Shown here: positions 1 through 8,076 of the stretch, piece after piece
Position numbering within the stretch: the first letter of the stretch is position 1
Layout: the number at the start of each line of letters is the position of its first letter
Assembly (NCBI RefSeq): GCF_003112455.1
Contig: NZ_BDQX01000028.1
Location: 62,001-126,000, forward strand
From: Paenibacillus agaridevorans
Lineage (GTDB): Bacteria > Bacillota > Bacilli > Paenibacillales > Paenibacillaceae
DNA length: 64,000 bases
Direction of reading: 5' to 3'
Position numbers and translations under genes: made by a program
Notes under the pieces: generated by a model
What the model was told of the DNA's origin: nothing
The model's database searches: none
The model's input: only the letters and a program-made list of their open reading frames with translations

Positions 1-1457
1 TCCCGCAAAGCTTCCACGTCCAGATCGGGGTTCCACATCATCTTGGCCGCCAGATAAAGTCCCAGGCCTCCATACCCCCACTCCGGCGTAGTCTCGGCGC
101 GTATGCCTATAACTCCATGTTCTTTGAAGTACTTGTACTCTGTACCTACTCTTTCTGCCAGCGAAACAGGCAGGCCCGGATCGGCAGGGTTATACAGATA
201 GTCGTAAATCATTACCGTGGGACTTACTTCATTCCAGCCATCAATAACTTCTTTTAGATAGTTGCGCTCCCATGCAAGCGGATTTCCGATGCTGTGTATC
301 CGATCCAGGGTGAGGGAAGCAATCATCGGTACAATTCGTTGATTTGGCGTCCACCGTACCGGCGGATTATAGTAAGTGTTATAAGCGTAGAAAACAATTT
401 TCACATCTTGATAGCCTTCTTTTTCAAGTTCCTCCAAAACAAGATTAAAAAACTTTATATAACGATCCGTCGTTGATAATGCTCCTGTTAATACATCCCT
501 ATCATCCCCATCCCATTCAGGGTCAGGCTTGAGTACCACCACATGCCCATCGCTTGGTCCTATACTCAGATATTCAAGGTTGGGATTTTTCTGCATTTTT
601 GCAAGCGACTCTGCTACAACCATATCCAGCACCTCCGGCTTCGTCACGTCGAGGTGTAACGAAGGTGTTCCGTCGGCGTTGGGCAGATACAGATCCGCTC
701 GCGTTGATCTCGATGGAGGGGAGCTCAACAATTCATGCGCACCAACTGTCTTTTGATTAAGGCGCATATGCTCGACCCAGGGTGTAGCCTCTTCGAGATT
801 GCTCCCCATCGGCATACCGGCAGCCCACAAATATGGCGTGGTAGCTTGAAAAAAACGGAAAGAAAGACCCGCGTGCTGGATGGTGTCCTGATAGTTAACC
901 TCAATCGTTTCCAGCTCCGGAACGACAGTTCCGATATCGCCAGGCATAAACCACCGTACGCCAATTTGCTCGAGGAGCTCGTAAACGGCATAAAGGCTTC
1001 CTTTGTCGCGGTCGTCCAACCCTACCAGGTTAATGGCTCCCTCCTCTACATGCAGCCGGAATGAGTCGGGTTCATCTCCCTCCGCCCGGATCGCGGCCTT
1101 CGCTGTATCAAGGTCTGGGGCAGCACTTCCAATATAGATCTTGATTCCGTCCACGCCGGTCGAATTGCTCACAACAGGCAGCTCAACTTCAGCTATTTGT
1201 TTGATGTAGTCTTTGAGTTCCTGCGCGGCCTTCTGTTCCTGTTCGGTTGCACTTTGCGACAAGATGATCGTGGACCGTGATTCTCCGTTCTCGACCAATG
1301 CGAGCTTAGGACCCGTATCATTCGGCACTGCGTTCAAAGCATCCATACCAATCTCCTCAGGCAAACCGGTTGAGCCATTTTCCGCCAAAACCGAGGGAAC
1401 TACGGAAAACAACAGCATAATAATCATCCCCCATACAAGAAAGCGCTTTCCTATCAC
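1..1457 (-). CDS. DUF4838-type secreted glycan-active protein, 3' end outside the window
   Basis: The reading frame stays open for 485 codons from a GTG at 1457 to the left edge, so the C-terminus is missing. GTG is chosen because a GGAG lies 9 nt upstream and the only nearby ATG leads straight into a stop. Residues 1-26 form a signal peptide (MIGKRF, hydrophobic core, cleavage near VLAEN). A small N-terminal domain follows, similar to those before alpha-glucuronidase barrels. The rest resembles DUF4838, a family found with glycan-degrading enzymes whose substrate I cannot name. It lies downstream of a sugar lipoprotein gene but behind a terminator, so its expression may be partly separate. 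The giant protein at 41113-47790 carries the same kind of domain. Family call moderate; function unknown. Confidence 0.8.
   Translation of the reverse strand, partial: MIGKRFLVWGMIIMLLFSVVPSVLAENGSTGLPEEIGMDALNAVPNDTGPKLALVENGESRSTIILSQSATEQEQKAAQELKDYIKQIAEVELPVVSNSTGVDGIKIYIGSAAPDLDTAKAAIRAEGDEPDSFRLHVEEGAINLVGLDDRDKGSLYAVYELLEQIGVRWFMPGDIGTVVPELETIEVNYQDTIQHAGLSFRFFQATTPYLWAAGMPMGSNLEEATPWVEHMRLNQKTVGAHELLSSPPSRSTRADLYLPNADGTPSLHLDVTKPEVLDMVVAESLAKMQKNPNLEYLSIGPSDGHVVVLKPDPEWDGDDRDVLTGALSTTDRYIKFFNLVLEELEKEGYQDVKIVFYAYNTYYNPPVRWTPNQRIVPMIASLTLDRIHSIGNPLAWERNYLKEVIDGWNEVSPTVMIYDYLYNPADPGLPVSLAERVGTEYKYFKEHGVIGIRAETTPEWGYGGLGLYLAAKMMWNPDLDVEALR
1439..1450. promoter_or_regulatory. cre-like palindrome inside the start of the DUF4838 gene
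   Basis: GAAAGCGCTTTC is a perfect 12-bp palindrome matching the core of CcpA catabolite-repression sites; the outermost T and A of the consensus are not kept. It covers codons 3 to 6 of the gene, where bound CcpA could block transcription. It could also be chance coding sequence. Confidence 0.35.
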
Positions 1458-1506
1458 ATTAATCATCTCCTTCTAATCGTGATTTGAGTGAGCAAAATTG
1501 GACGCA

Positions 1507-1566
1507 ACAAAAAGAAACCCACGTTCCGCATGAAAGCGTATCCGTTTTTTTCATGTAGAACGTGGG
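1507..1566 (-). terminator. Rho-independent terminator after the 1599-3161 lipoprotein gene
   Basis: The arms CCCACGTTC (1518-1526) and GAACGTGGG (1558-1566) pair, and after a two-base mismatch CATGAAA (1529-1535) pairs with TTTCATG (1549-1555). Read on the minus strand the stem is followed by a T-rich run. It sits between the lipoprotein gene and the DUF4838 gene, so it would end or attenuate the operon there. Confidence 0.8.
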
Positions 1567-1598
1567 GCAAAAGGATATCTGAGCAAACATCCTGCTAC

Positions 1599-3161
1599 TT
1601 ATTTTTTGTTTTCAATTTGGTCAATATAATCGTTCATTTCCTTCAGATACGTTTGACCGAACTTCGTATTCCAGTCCTGCAGCACCTCTTTGTACTCGGA
1701 TGACTGCGCATCGCCGATAATGATTTTTGTCGTAACCTCGCTGAACTTTTTGTTAAAGTCGAGGTAAGGCGGCGTCTTCGCAATGGCTGGCGTGTAATTG
1801 CGATCTTTGGACATCACGATTCTTTTTACGGCTTTCTCGATATTCGGCACAAGCTTCTGCTTCAGTTCCTCCGACATAGCAGGATTAATAAAGAACATGA
1901 AGTCATTGGCGCGGCGAACCATATTTTTGCGGACGAATGTCTCCAGCGGTGTCGCCGAGTAGACGCGCTGGTTGTTTTCCACCTTGTAGTCATGCCCTTC
2001 AATGCCGGTGTAGATGGAATCCCAACCTTCATCCGAAAGCATATAGTCAAATACGTCAACCACTCTTTGCGGGTCACTCGCGCTGCTTGTTACCGCCCAG
2101 AATCCCCATAAGCCCGTACCTTGCCCTAATCCCTTCATCTCGCCTTGCTCGTTCTTGACGAAAACATAGGCAAGCTCAAACTCCGGATTGATCTGTTTAC
2201 CGGCATTCAGAAAAGTTTCGTAATGACCTGCAAACCCGTCAATTACACCCGTTTTACCGCTTTGAAACTGTTCCAGAACTTTGCCTCCGTCGAGCGTAGG
2301 GCCATCCGGATCGATCACTCCTTCTTTGAACAGCTTGGCCGTCAGCTCCAAAGCCTTCGTGTATTTATCCGAGTTCAGATCGTATTGGGGATTCATATAC
2401 TTGTACTCTCCCCCGTCGGACTCCTGCCAGCCGTAAAGTCCCAGCTCATTCTGGAAAACCGGTCTGATCGATTTGTCAGGCTGCGCGGCCCATCCATATC
2501 CGTACGTATCGTGTTTCCCGTTGCCGTCCGGATCTTCCTTCGAAAATTTGGTCATGATATCGAGCATTTGATCAAATGTAATCTCGTTATTATCCGGGAT
2601 CTGGATATTCAATTTATCGAGCCAGTCTTTGCGGAACCAGTACCCGTCCGAACGGATTACGGTTGTACGCGGAATGCCGTAAACTTTGTCGTCGCCGTTT
2701 ACGCGCAGAGCGTCCCAGGAAATGTCGTAGGAATAGTTCTGGATATTGTCGGCTTCATTCAAATATTCGTCGATCGGAATGATAACGCCATCCTTAACCG
2801 CTTTCAAAAACGAGGCATCATCCGGACTTGGAAACCAGACGACATCGGCAAGATCGCCGGTTGTCAGAGATAATTGCAATCGCTCGGTATAACCAGTCGA
2901 CGGCGGGATATCGAATTTGATCGCCGTATTCGTCGCTTCCTCGATTGATTGAACAAGCAGCTTGTCCGTTTCCGACAAGTTGGATGACGCGAACTCTCCC
3001 ATAATCGTCATGTTTACTTTCGGTTTGGCGGTTTCCCCCGCTGCCCCCGACGTCGGCTTCGGGTCGTCGATTTCCGCCGGACCGCCTTTGTCTCCACACG
3101 CGGTAACTGCGACAAGCAGCACTGCAGCGCCCACGCAAGCTATTGCTTTTTTTAATTTCAC
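1599..3161 (-). CDS. Sugar ABC transporter solute-binding lipoprotein, LplA-like
   Basis: Encodes a 520-residue extracellular binding protein of a CUT1-type sugar importer. The N-terminus MKLKKA, a hydrophobic stretch and VTACG make a lipoprotein signal with Cys22 as the lipidation site, followed by a Gly/Pro/Thr-rich spacer. The binding domain has the long form seen in LplA-like proteins, including the loop DPDGNGKHDTYG, a calcium-binding-like pattern common in Paenibacillus receptors. It is downstream of two permease genes (4103-5020 and 3214-4089) on the same strand and completes that transporter; no ATPase is encoded nearby. The ligand is unknown, probably an oligosaccharide given the neighbouring genes. 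Confidence 0.92.
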   Translation of the reverse strand: MKLKKAIACVGAAVLLVAVTACGDKGGPAEIDDPKPTSGAAGETAKPKVNMTIMGEFASSNLSETDKLLVQSIEEATNTAIKFDIPPSTGYTERLQLSLTTGDLADVVWFPSPDDASFLKAVKDGVIIPIDEYLNEADNIQNYSYDISWDALRVNGDDKVYGIPRTTVIRSDGYWFRKDWLDKLNIQIPDNNEITFDQMLDIMTKFSKEDPDGNGKHDTYGYGWAAQPDKSIRPVFQNELGLYGWQESDGGEYKYMNPQYDLNSDKYTKALELTAKLFKEGVIDPDGPTLDGGKVLEQFQSGKTGVIDGFAGHYETFLNAGKQINPEFELAYVFVKNEQGEMKGLGQGTGLWGFWAVTSSASDPQRVVDVFDYMLSDEGWDSIYTGIEGHDYKVENNQRVYSATPLETFVRKNMVRRANDFMFFINPAMSEELKQKLVPNIEKAVKRIVMSKDRNYTPAIAKTPPYLDFNKKFSEVTTKIIIGDAQSSEYKEVLQDWNTKFGQTYLKEMNDYIDQIENKK

Positions 3162-3213
3162 CTTGATTCAGCCTCCCTTAATTATGTTTATCTATGACAG
3201 GGGCCGGAAGGAG

Positions 3214-4089
3214 TTATCCCTTGACGGACCCGAGCATAATCCCTTTGACGAAATAACGTTGCAGGAATGGATACACCGACAAAATCGGTAGAATGACGAT
3301 CATGATCGTCGCGTATTTCAGCGTCTCCGGCATGACGTTCATATTGCCAATCTCGGCATTGTTGCCTCCTGCGGAAATTTGCAGCATTTTGGCTCCCTCG
3401 ATGACCTCCCGCAGAAACAGCATGAGCGGCCAGTTCTCCACGCTGCGAATATAGATGATCGCCGAGAAAAAGCTGTTCCAATAACCGACTGCTGCGAACA
3501 ACGTCAATGTCGCGATAATCGGCATCGAAAGCGGGACGACAATTTTAAATAAAATGTAGGGCTCTGAGGCTCCGTCGATTTTCGCGGCTTCCTCCAGCTC
3601 CTCCGGTATGTTCTGCATAAAATTGATCATCAGAATCAAGCTGAACGCCGAGAACAGCGTAGGAAACACGAGTGCAGCCAGCGTATCCACCATGCCAAGC
3701 GAGCGGATCAAATAAAAATTCGGAATGAGTCCGCCGTTGAACAGCATCGTGAAAATAACCAAATTGATCATAATCGCTCTGCCTTTCAGATGTACCTTGG
3801 AGAGCGGATAAGCAGTAATAATATACAGAAATATCCCAATTGCCACGCCGCTGATCGTAATCATGATCGTATTGAGATAGCTTCTTGCCAGCACGGGATG
3901 CGAAAGGATATCCTTATAGGCATCAAATGTGATGTCACTCGGCCATATGCGCATCGGGTTTTGCATATACGCGGTGTGCGAGCTGATCGAGACTGCGGCA
4001 ACGTTCAGCAGAGGATACAGCATGACCATGCAGATCACGGATACAATCAGATAGACGGCGATGTCAAAAAGCTCGATTCTCTTGCGCAA
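3214..4089 (-). CDS. Sugar ABC transporter permease, YtcP/MalG-type
   Basis: A 291-residue inner-membrane permease subunit with about six transmembrane segments. The cytoplasmic EAA loop that docks on the ATPase is visible as EEAAKIDGASEPY followed by VVPLSMP, and the protein ends in YFVKGIMLGSVKG, typical of YtcP-like subunits. It is 13 nt downstream of its partner permease (4103-5020) and 52 nt upstream of the lipoprotein gene. The dedicated ATPase is missing; the UgpC/MsmX-type ATPase at 30259-31377 or one elsewhere in the genome could energise it. Confidence 0.93.
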   Translation of the reverse strand: MRKRIELFDIAVYLIVSVICMVMLYPLLNVAAVSISSHTAYMQNPMRIWPSDITFDAYKDILSHPVLARSYLNTIMITISGVAIGIFLYIITAYPLSKVHLKGRAIMINLVIFTMLFNGGLIPNFYLIRSLGMVDTLAALVFPTLFSAFSLILMINFMQNIPEELEEAAKIDGASEPYILFKIVVPLSMPIIATLTLFAAVGYWNSFFSAIIYIRSVENWPLMLFLREVIEGAKMLQISAGGNNAEIGNMNVMPETLKYATIMIVILPILSVYPFLQRYFVKGIMLGSVKG

Positions 4090-4102
4090 GTTCCTTCACC
4101 TC

Positions 4103-5020
4103 CTACCATAATGACTTGCCGAACAGACGCGCAATCCGATTAGCCAGCACGATCATAATGAGTCCAACTACCGATTTAAACAAACCGACCGCAGCCGTAA
4201 AAGCGAGCCTTCCTTCCAGCAGCCCCACCCTGTAAGTGTACGTTTCAAACACATCGGCCACTTTGTACGTGGCGGGATTGTACAACAGGAAAATTTGCTC
4301 GAAACCGATATCCAGAATGCTTCCGACCCGCAAAATCAAAATGATGATGATCGTCGACGCGATGCTAGGAAGCGAAATATACCATATTTTTTGCAGCCGG
4401 TTGGCTCCGTCAATGGTGGCCGCTTCGTAAAACGACGGGTCGATGGTCGTCAGCGCGGCCAAATAAATGATCGTTCCCCAACCAAGCTCCTTCCATATTT
4501 CTGCGGAAATGAGAATCGTCCGGAAATATTCCGGCTTGAGCAGGAAATGAATCGGCTCCCCGCCAAAATCGACAATCAACCGGTTGACCCAGCCTGACGA
4601 CGGGGACAACATATTAATAACGATGCCGGCAATGACAACCCATGATATGAAGTGCGGCAAATACAGCACCGTTTGCGCAAATTTTTTAAACAGCAGACTG
4701 CGTATTTCGTTGAGCAAAATGGCCAGCAGAATCGGCGCCGGGAATCCGAACAACACCTGATAAAAGCTGATGACGAGCGAATTTCGCAAAATCATGAAAA
4801 AATCGTCCGACTGGAACAGATAACGAAAATTTTCGAAGCCGATCCAGTCGCTTCCCGTTATGCCTTTAATCAAATTGAAATCCTGGAATGCAATAATAAT
4901 TCCGAACATGGGAACGTACTTGAAAATAAACAGATAAAGAAATCCCGGTATAAGCAACAGATACAGCCATTTGTTTTTTCTCATGTAGAGCCAGACGGAA
5001 CTGGCCTTGCCGTTATTCAT
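4103..5020 (-). CDS. Sugar ABC transporter permease, LplB-type
   Basis: A 305-residue membrane permease, the first subunit of the pair with 3214-4089. The EAA loop reads YEAATIDGANRLQ followed by ISLPSIAST, and the C-terminus RIARLFGKSLW is typical of LplB-like proteins. I place the start at the ATG at 5020 (MNNGKASS), because GGGAGGAG lies 7 nt upstream; the ATG two codons earlier is too close to this site and the 5056 position has none. The start is 36 nt downstream of the FAD oxidoreductase stop, so the two are likely co-transcribed. Confidence 0.92.
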   Translation of the reverse strand: MNNGKASSVWLYMRKNKWLYLLLIPGFLYLFIFKYVPMFGIIIAFQDFNLIKGITGSDWIGFENFRYLFQSDDFFMILRNSLVISFYQVLFGFPAPILLAILLNEIRSLLFKKFAQTVLYLPHFISWVVIAGIVINMLSPSSGWVNRLIVDFGGEPIHFLLKPEYFRTILISAEIWKELGWGTIIYLAALTTIDPSFYEAATIDGANRLQKIWYISLPSIASTIIIILILRVGSILDIGFEQIFLLYNPATYKVADVFETYTYRVGLLEGRLAFTAAVGLFKSVVGLIMIVLANRIARLFGKSLW

Positions 5021-5056
5021 CCACATTCTCCTCCCGAGGACGCTGCCGCAAAGCAA

Positions 5057-6874
5057 TTACTCGCAAACGATTTCAACCACTCGCGCATGGTCCAATCCAT
5101 TCGTCGCGATGACCTCCAGACGCAGCGTCTTCAGATTTTTCAGCATTGTCGGCAAATGAACCATTCGCTCGTAATTATCCTTAAAATGAGCCACTTCCTT
5201 TCTTCCATCTTCATCCTGCGCAATCAACTTGAATTCCTTCAGCGTCTCGGCTTGCGGCCGTCCCCACTGCATATGCTTCTGGAGCACGTCCAGATGGCAT
5301 AACATAAGCAATCGGTGCAGCCCGGTATCGAGTACGATTGTTATCCGGGAAACCGTTACCGGCTCCGCCCACTCAAGCTCCAGCCACGGACTGTCGTCTC
5401 CCGGCTCCGACATCCAGCGATGCGTGCCCGCCGTCGTCAAGTCGGGACGTACTCCCTTCTCTCCGTGTACCGCGCGAGTATGCCCATTCACCACATTACT
5501 GCATTTTCCTTGCTTTTGCTCGGACGATGCGGAAATTCGAGCAAGCTTCGCGATATTGCCTTCCAGCATACGGCCCGGTAAAAACGCGCCCTGTCGCAAC
5601 AATTGCTGCTGCGCCTCCTTCACGACACCGCTTTCACAAAATGCTTGCTCTAGCGGCAGCTTGCGTTTTACCGCCGTTGCCGCGAATGTGCCAAGCCCTT
5701 CTCCCATGACCGCACAAGTCGCCATTACCCTCGTGCTGGAGAAGGCGATATGAGTAGCCGACAAATTGCGGCCCGCGAACATCAGATTCGCAATATTGTT
5801 GCTTATCATCGAGCGCAGCGGAATACTATACAAATATGGAGTAAACGGCTGATTGCAAGGCTCTTCGTTTTTCGCATCGATGCCCTGAGGCGGATGCGTA
5901 TCCATCGACCAACCGCCGTAAGCGATTACATCGTCGAAATCGACAGCCTGCTGAATATCGTTTTGGGTCAGGACATGCTGACCGATAAAACGTCTGGACT
6001 CTCTTTTGCCTGGCAGAAAACCGAACCAGTCCAGCGCCCAATTGGCGGAATCCGGGTGATTGCCGCTGTTTTTGATGTGATCCCATACCCCAAGCATAAT
6101 CGCCAGCAATTCGTCGCGAATATGTTCATTATGCTTGATCGTATCCAGCGTCCCTCCGAATTCCACCCACCAATAACCGAACTCCCAAGCATTGTGGTCT
6201 CTAAACTGCAAATCCTCCTCCGTAAACTTGCGAGCCCACGGCGGTGGAACAAAAGGCATCGGGCGGCCCATATCCCTCGAGGTGAATAAGAGGGAGGATC
6301 CCAGCCGGTATGCGTCTCTATTCAGATTCGCACCGGATTCATTAAATTCATGAGCCGCTTCGCGACCGGTCGTAAACGCGGCGCCCGCTTCAAACCCCAG
6401 CCTGCCGTCGCCCGTACAATCCGCGTAAATGGCAGCATGAATCGTAAATCGGTCTTCCGTACTCTCTCTAACCGCATGAACGGCAAGGATTCGAGAATCC
6501 TCGACATCGGCTCCGACAACCGCCGTGTTCAACAGCAGCGTCAAATTCGGTTCGGCGCGGCATTTCTCATACAGGATCAAATCCAGCATGCTCGCGCTTC
6601 GTTGCGGATTTCGTACAGCGCATTCCAGCATAATTTCCTCAATGATACCGCTTTCTCTTCGTTCCGCTTCCAATATCGTTCCGATGGTTGAAGCGCCGGA
6701 TATATTCATGCGAATCTCCGACGAGGCGTTCCCGCCCAGTACGGAGCGATCCTGACACAATATAACGCGCGCGCCATTGCGTGCTGCCGCTAATGCGGCT
6801 GCTACTCCCGTCATCCCTCCGCCGGCGATCAAAACATCCGTATCCCATATTTTCGTATCCGTCTGTCCCATCAC
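5057..6874 (-). CDS. FAD-dependent oxidoreductase with C-terminal discoidin-like domain
   Basis: A 605-residue cytoplasmic protein. The N-terminus holds a dinucleotide-binding fold ([17 protein letters not shown]) and the motif [11 protein letters not shown], characteristic of the FAD_oxidored family found in sugar-catabolic loci. From about residue 440 there is a beta-rich region ([16 protein letters not shown], then [12 protein letters not shown]) resembling an F5/8 type C galactose-binding domain. The start is GTG at 6874, 7 nt after AAAGGAG; the ATG at 6871 is almost as good. It is the first gene of the operon leading to the LplB/YtcP/LplA transporter. It may oxidise an imported sugar or sugar lactone; the substrate cannot be told. 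Confidence 0.88.
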   Translation of the reverse strand: MMGQTDTKIWDTDVLIAGGGMTGVAAALAAARNGARVILCQDRSVLGGNASSEIRMNISGASTIGTILEAERRESGIIEEIMLECAVRNPQRSASMLDLILYEKCRAEPNLTLLLNTAVVGADVEDSRILAVHAVRESTEDRFTIHAAIYADCTGDGRLGFEAGAAFTTGREAAHEFNESGANLNRDAYRLGSSLLFTSRDMGRPMPFVPPPWARKFTEEDLQFRDHNAWEFGYWWVEFGGTLDTIKHNEHIRDELLAIMLGVWDHIKNSGNHPDSANWALDWFGFLPGKRESRRFIGQHVLTQNDIQQAVDFDDVIAYGGWSMDTHPPQGIDAKNEEPCNQPFTPYLYSIPLRSMISNNIANLMFAGRNLSATHIAFSSTRVMATCAVMGEGLGTFAATAVKRKLPLEQAFCESGVVKEAQQQLLRQGAFLPGRMLEGNIAKLARISASSEQKQGKCSNVVNGHTRAVHGEKGVRPDLTTAGTHRWMSEPGDDSPWLELEWAEPVTVSRITIVLDTGLHRLLMLCHLDVLQKHMQWGRPQAETLKEFKLIAQDEDGRKEVAHFKDNYERMVHLPTMLKNLKTLRLEVIATNGLDHARVVEIVCE

Positions 6875-6908
6875 TTATTGACTCCTTTGCTTGCTATACT
6901 ATATCTTT

Positions 6909-6946
6909 AATTCAATGATACTATCTTTTAATATCGTATTTGAATT
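6909..6946. promoter_or_regulatory. Imperfect inverted repeat in the divergent promoter region
   Basis: AATTCAATGATACTATC (6909-6925) and AATATCGTATTTGAATT (6930-6946) form an interrupted inverted repeat (11 of 17 positions) in the A+T-rich gap between the FAD oxidoreductase operon and the AraC gene. The position suits an operator for one or both units. No clear -35/-10 pair can be fixed. Confidence 0.35.
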
Positions 6947-7001
6947 CATAAAATTTACTTTTCATATCCAAAATTTCATCCAATCGACGAGGTGAACCAA
7001 G

Positions 7002-7796
7002 ATGCCCGCAGCCTTGCCCGAGCTCATATGGCATAACTATTGGATCAAAAAAGATAAATTTCTGATGGAAGCGGATAACTATGCGACGTGGGTGCTTTTC
7101 GCGGTGGAAGAAGGGAGTTTTGAATACCAGATCGGAGAAGATTACGGAGTTGCGGAGTTCGGAGACGTGGTCGTGTGCCCGCCTCAAATTACTTTTCATC
7201 GGAATGTGCTGACGCCTTTATCCTTTCATTCCCTTACGTTCCTGCTCCACGAAGGAGAATCGCAGCAGATTCAGCCCCTCCTTGCACAACGAAAAATCAG
7301 GCTGCCGCAAATCCGGCGACTGTCCGAAAATTACAGTGGTTTACGACAAACGGATCAGCAAATGTCCTACAATCCGAAAAGTCAAAAGCTGCGGCAGCAT
7401 TATTTGATCGATATTTGGCTTATGATTACGCGGCAGGCGATGGAGTCCCCTGACACCGATCTCATAGCGGGGCATGACGACTCCATGCGCGATGTCGCGG
7501 ACTATTTGCACAAACATGCCCATGAAATGCTCGAAATCCGCGATGTCGCGCAGCAGTTCGGGATGACGCCCGTGAAGCTGATTCGCAAGTTCAAAAAGAG
7601 CTATGGCGTCAACCCGCTGCAATACTTAACGTCGTACCGGGTCAAGCATGCGTGCAGACTGCTCTTGACCACGGAGTGGACGCTTGACGTCATTGCCGGA
7701 AATTGCGGCTACGAAAACGGCTTCTACCTCAGCCGCGTGTTCCGCAAAGCGATGGACATAAGCCCATCCGAGTTCCGCAAGCAGAATCGGTATTAA
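7002..7796 (+). CDS. AraC-family transcriptional regulator with cupin sensor
   Basis: A 264-residue one-component regulator. Residues 1 to about 110 look like an AraC-type cupin (YQIGEDYGVAEFGDVVVCPP), which would bind a sugar. The last 100 residues contain two helix-turn-helix units (MLEIRDVAQQFGMTPVKLIR and LDVIAGNCGYENGFYLSRVF), ending in the usual family tail FRKAMDISPSEFRKQ. The ATG at 7002 has GAGGTGA 6 nt upstream. It is divergent from the FAD oxidoreductase-transporter operon (start at 6874), which is its most likely target. Confidence 0.92.
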   Translation: MPAALPELIWHNYWIKKDKFLMEADNYATWVLFAVEEGSFEYQIGEDYGVAEFGDVVVCPPQITFHRNVLTPLSFHSLTFLLHEGESQQIQPLLAQRKIRLPQIRRLSENYSGLRQTDQQMSYNPKSQKLRQHYLIDIWLMITRQAMESPDTDLIAGHDDSMRDVADYLHKHAHEMLEIRDVAQQFGMTPVKLIRKFKKSYGVNPLQYLTSYRVKHACRLLLTTEWTLDVIAGNCGYENGFYLSRVFRKAMDISPSEFRKQNRY

Positions 7797-7882
7797 GAAT
7801 GCATGCGGAGCGGTGCACAGATTGGTGAAAAGGTCGGTTATCAGTATAATCCATATCAGCCATTCATGTAGGACAGCTGAAA

Positions 7883-7942
7883 AGGGCTAAAAATCAGCGG
7901 CAGTCTAGGATTCGTCCAAGATTGCCGCTGATTTTTAGCCCT
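7883..7942. terminator. Perfect 20-bp-arm palindrome between convergent genes
   Basis: Arm 7883-7902 (begins AGGGCTAAAAATC) is the exact reverse complement of 7923-7942, with a 20-nt loop. It sits between the AraC gene (+) and the beta-helix gene (-). On the minus strand the stem is followed by TTTTC, so a terminator for the long leftward cluster is the simplest reading; the A/T run inside the stem allows use in both directions. Its right end abuts a dehydrogenase remnant exactly, so it may be a small inserted element. Confidence 0.65.
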
Positions 7943-8044
7943 ATGTGGAATAGCCTCCGTCGCCAGTGTTCTTGTGAAGTCTTCAATTCCACCCTTGGCA
8001 GCAGCATACAAGGAACATGATGGCTCTGAATGACCTTGATTCCT
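7943..8044 (-). pseudogene. Short-chain dehydrogenase/reductase remnant
   Basis: A frame of about 33 codons between a TAA (8045-8047) and the palindrome at 7942 encodes GHSEPSCSLYAAAKGG followed by IEDFTRTLATEA. This is the active-site segment of classical short-chain dehydrogenases: the YxxxK motif (YAAAK; Tyr codon at 8006-8008) and the helix after it. Nothing of the Rossmann N-terminus or the C-terminus remains and there is no start codon, so it is debris of a lost gene. Confidence 0.75.
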
Positions 8045-8076
8045 TTAAGTCGCTATCGCAAAACTCGCTTATCCAA

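Noticed and set aside
2145-2873. Long open frame on the plus strand opposite the lipoprotein gene
   Set aside because: It lies wholly antisense to a clear solute-binding gene, has no ribosome-binding site and encodes no recognisable domain. The same applies to 54840-55688 and 62006-62974.
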